Positions 20,104-20,134 of a stretch of DNA of 20,134 bases are shown piece by piece. Below the pieces are notes generated by a model. The model saw only the letters and a list, made by a program, of their open reading frames with translations. It was not told the DNA's origin and did not search any database. How positions within the stretch are numbered: position 1 is the first letter of the stretch; each line of letters starts with the position of its first letter. The DNA comes from Candidatus Pacearchaeota archaeon CG10_big_fil_rev_8_21_14_0_10_30_48 (GTDB lineage Archaea > Nanobdellota > Nanobdellia > Pacearchaeales > GW2011-AR1). The stretch lies in NCBI GenBank assembly GCA_002763155.1, contig PFCU01000043.1, positions 12,876 to 33,009 of the forward strand, given 5' to 3'. A program made the translations under genes and the position numbers.

Positions 20104-20134
20104 ATGAAATCGAAATTATTTACATCATTCGTTT
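20104..20134 (+). CDS. Start of a gene that runs off the window
   Basis: Only ten codons are present: MKSKLFTSFV. Two Lys followed by hydrophobic residues may be the beginning of a signal peptide or membrane anchor. The start is supported by the TATA box and by the short distance from it. Nothing can be said about the product. Confidence 0.5.
   Translation, partial: MKSKLFTSFV

Overview
The window looks like a chromosomal segment of a small-genome, AT-rich archaeon, probably a DPANN member near Pacearchaeota or Woesearchaeota. Archaeal hallmarks are uL10/P0 with P1, aIF5A with its hypusine site, Rpo12, eL40, eL43, SecE, Spt5, prefoldin beta, an FtsZ/SepF pair, and TATA boxes instead of bacterial promoters. 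The lineage is inferred from gene style and AT-richness; no 16S rRNA gene is present.

Layout. 1-1912 (minus): uL3-uL4-uL23, the start of the S10-type ribosomal operon, with ATGA overlaps. 1993-2694 (minus): an unrecognised protein upstream of uL3. 2792-5543: an AI-2E-type transporter converging on a KefB-type cation/proton antiporter. 5597-5771: a tandem repeat, a hairpin and tRNA-Ser(UGA). 5916-7666 (minus): uL1-uL10-P1. 7839-9118: a phosphatase-like protein and a putative winged-helix protein, divergent from a short Rossmann/CARF-like protein. 9193-9258: a 21-residue Lys/Ala peptide. 9378-11365 (minus): aIF5A-eL40-site-2 protease. 11416-13291 (plus): FKBP isomerase and FtsZ. 13343-13885 (minus): a membrane protein. 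14066-15539 (plus): SecE, Spt5, uL11. 15582-16955 (plus): tRNA-Pro(UGG), a string of small hairpins, eL43, Rpo12, prefoldin beta, SepF. 16956-20134: an accessory-looking stretch with a large surface protein, a decayed transposase tail, paired noncoding repeats, a small membrane protein and the first codons of a gene that leaves the window.

The genes mostly serve protein synthesis and export (ribosomal stalk proteins, Spt5, aIF5A, SecE, two tRNAs), folding (FKBP, prefoldin), membrane proteolysis and ion transport, and division (FtsZ and its probable anchor SepF). The usual archaeal SecE-Spt5-uL11-uL1-uL10-P1 order is broken into two blocks on opposite strands.

A strong regulatory regularity is visible. 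At least ten start codons lie about 25 nt from the centre of a TATA box, which predicts leaderless mRNAs. Internal operon genes instead use GGAGG-type ribosome binding sites or ATGA overlaps. This spacing was used to choose several start codons. The most unusual items are two divergent gene pairs that each share one near-symmetric TATA box, the hairpin-rich tract with a duplicated tRNA 3' end after tRNA-Pro, the bipartite repeats around the surface-protein gene, and the Lys/Ala micropeptide.
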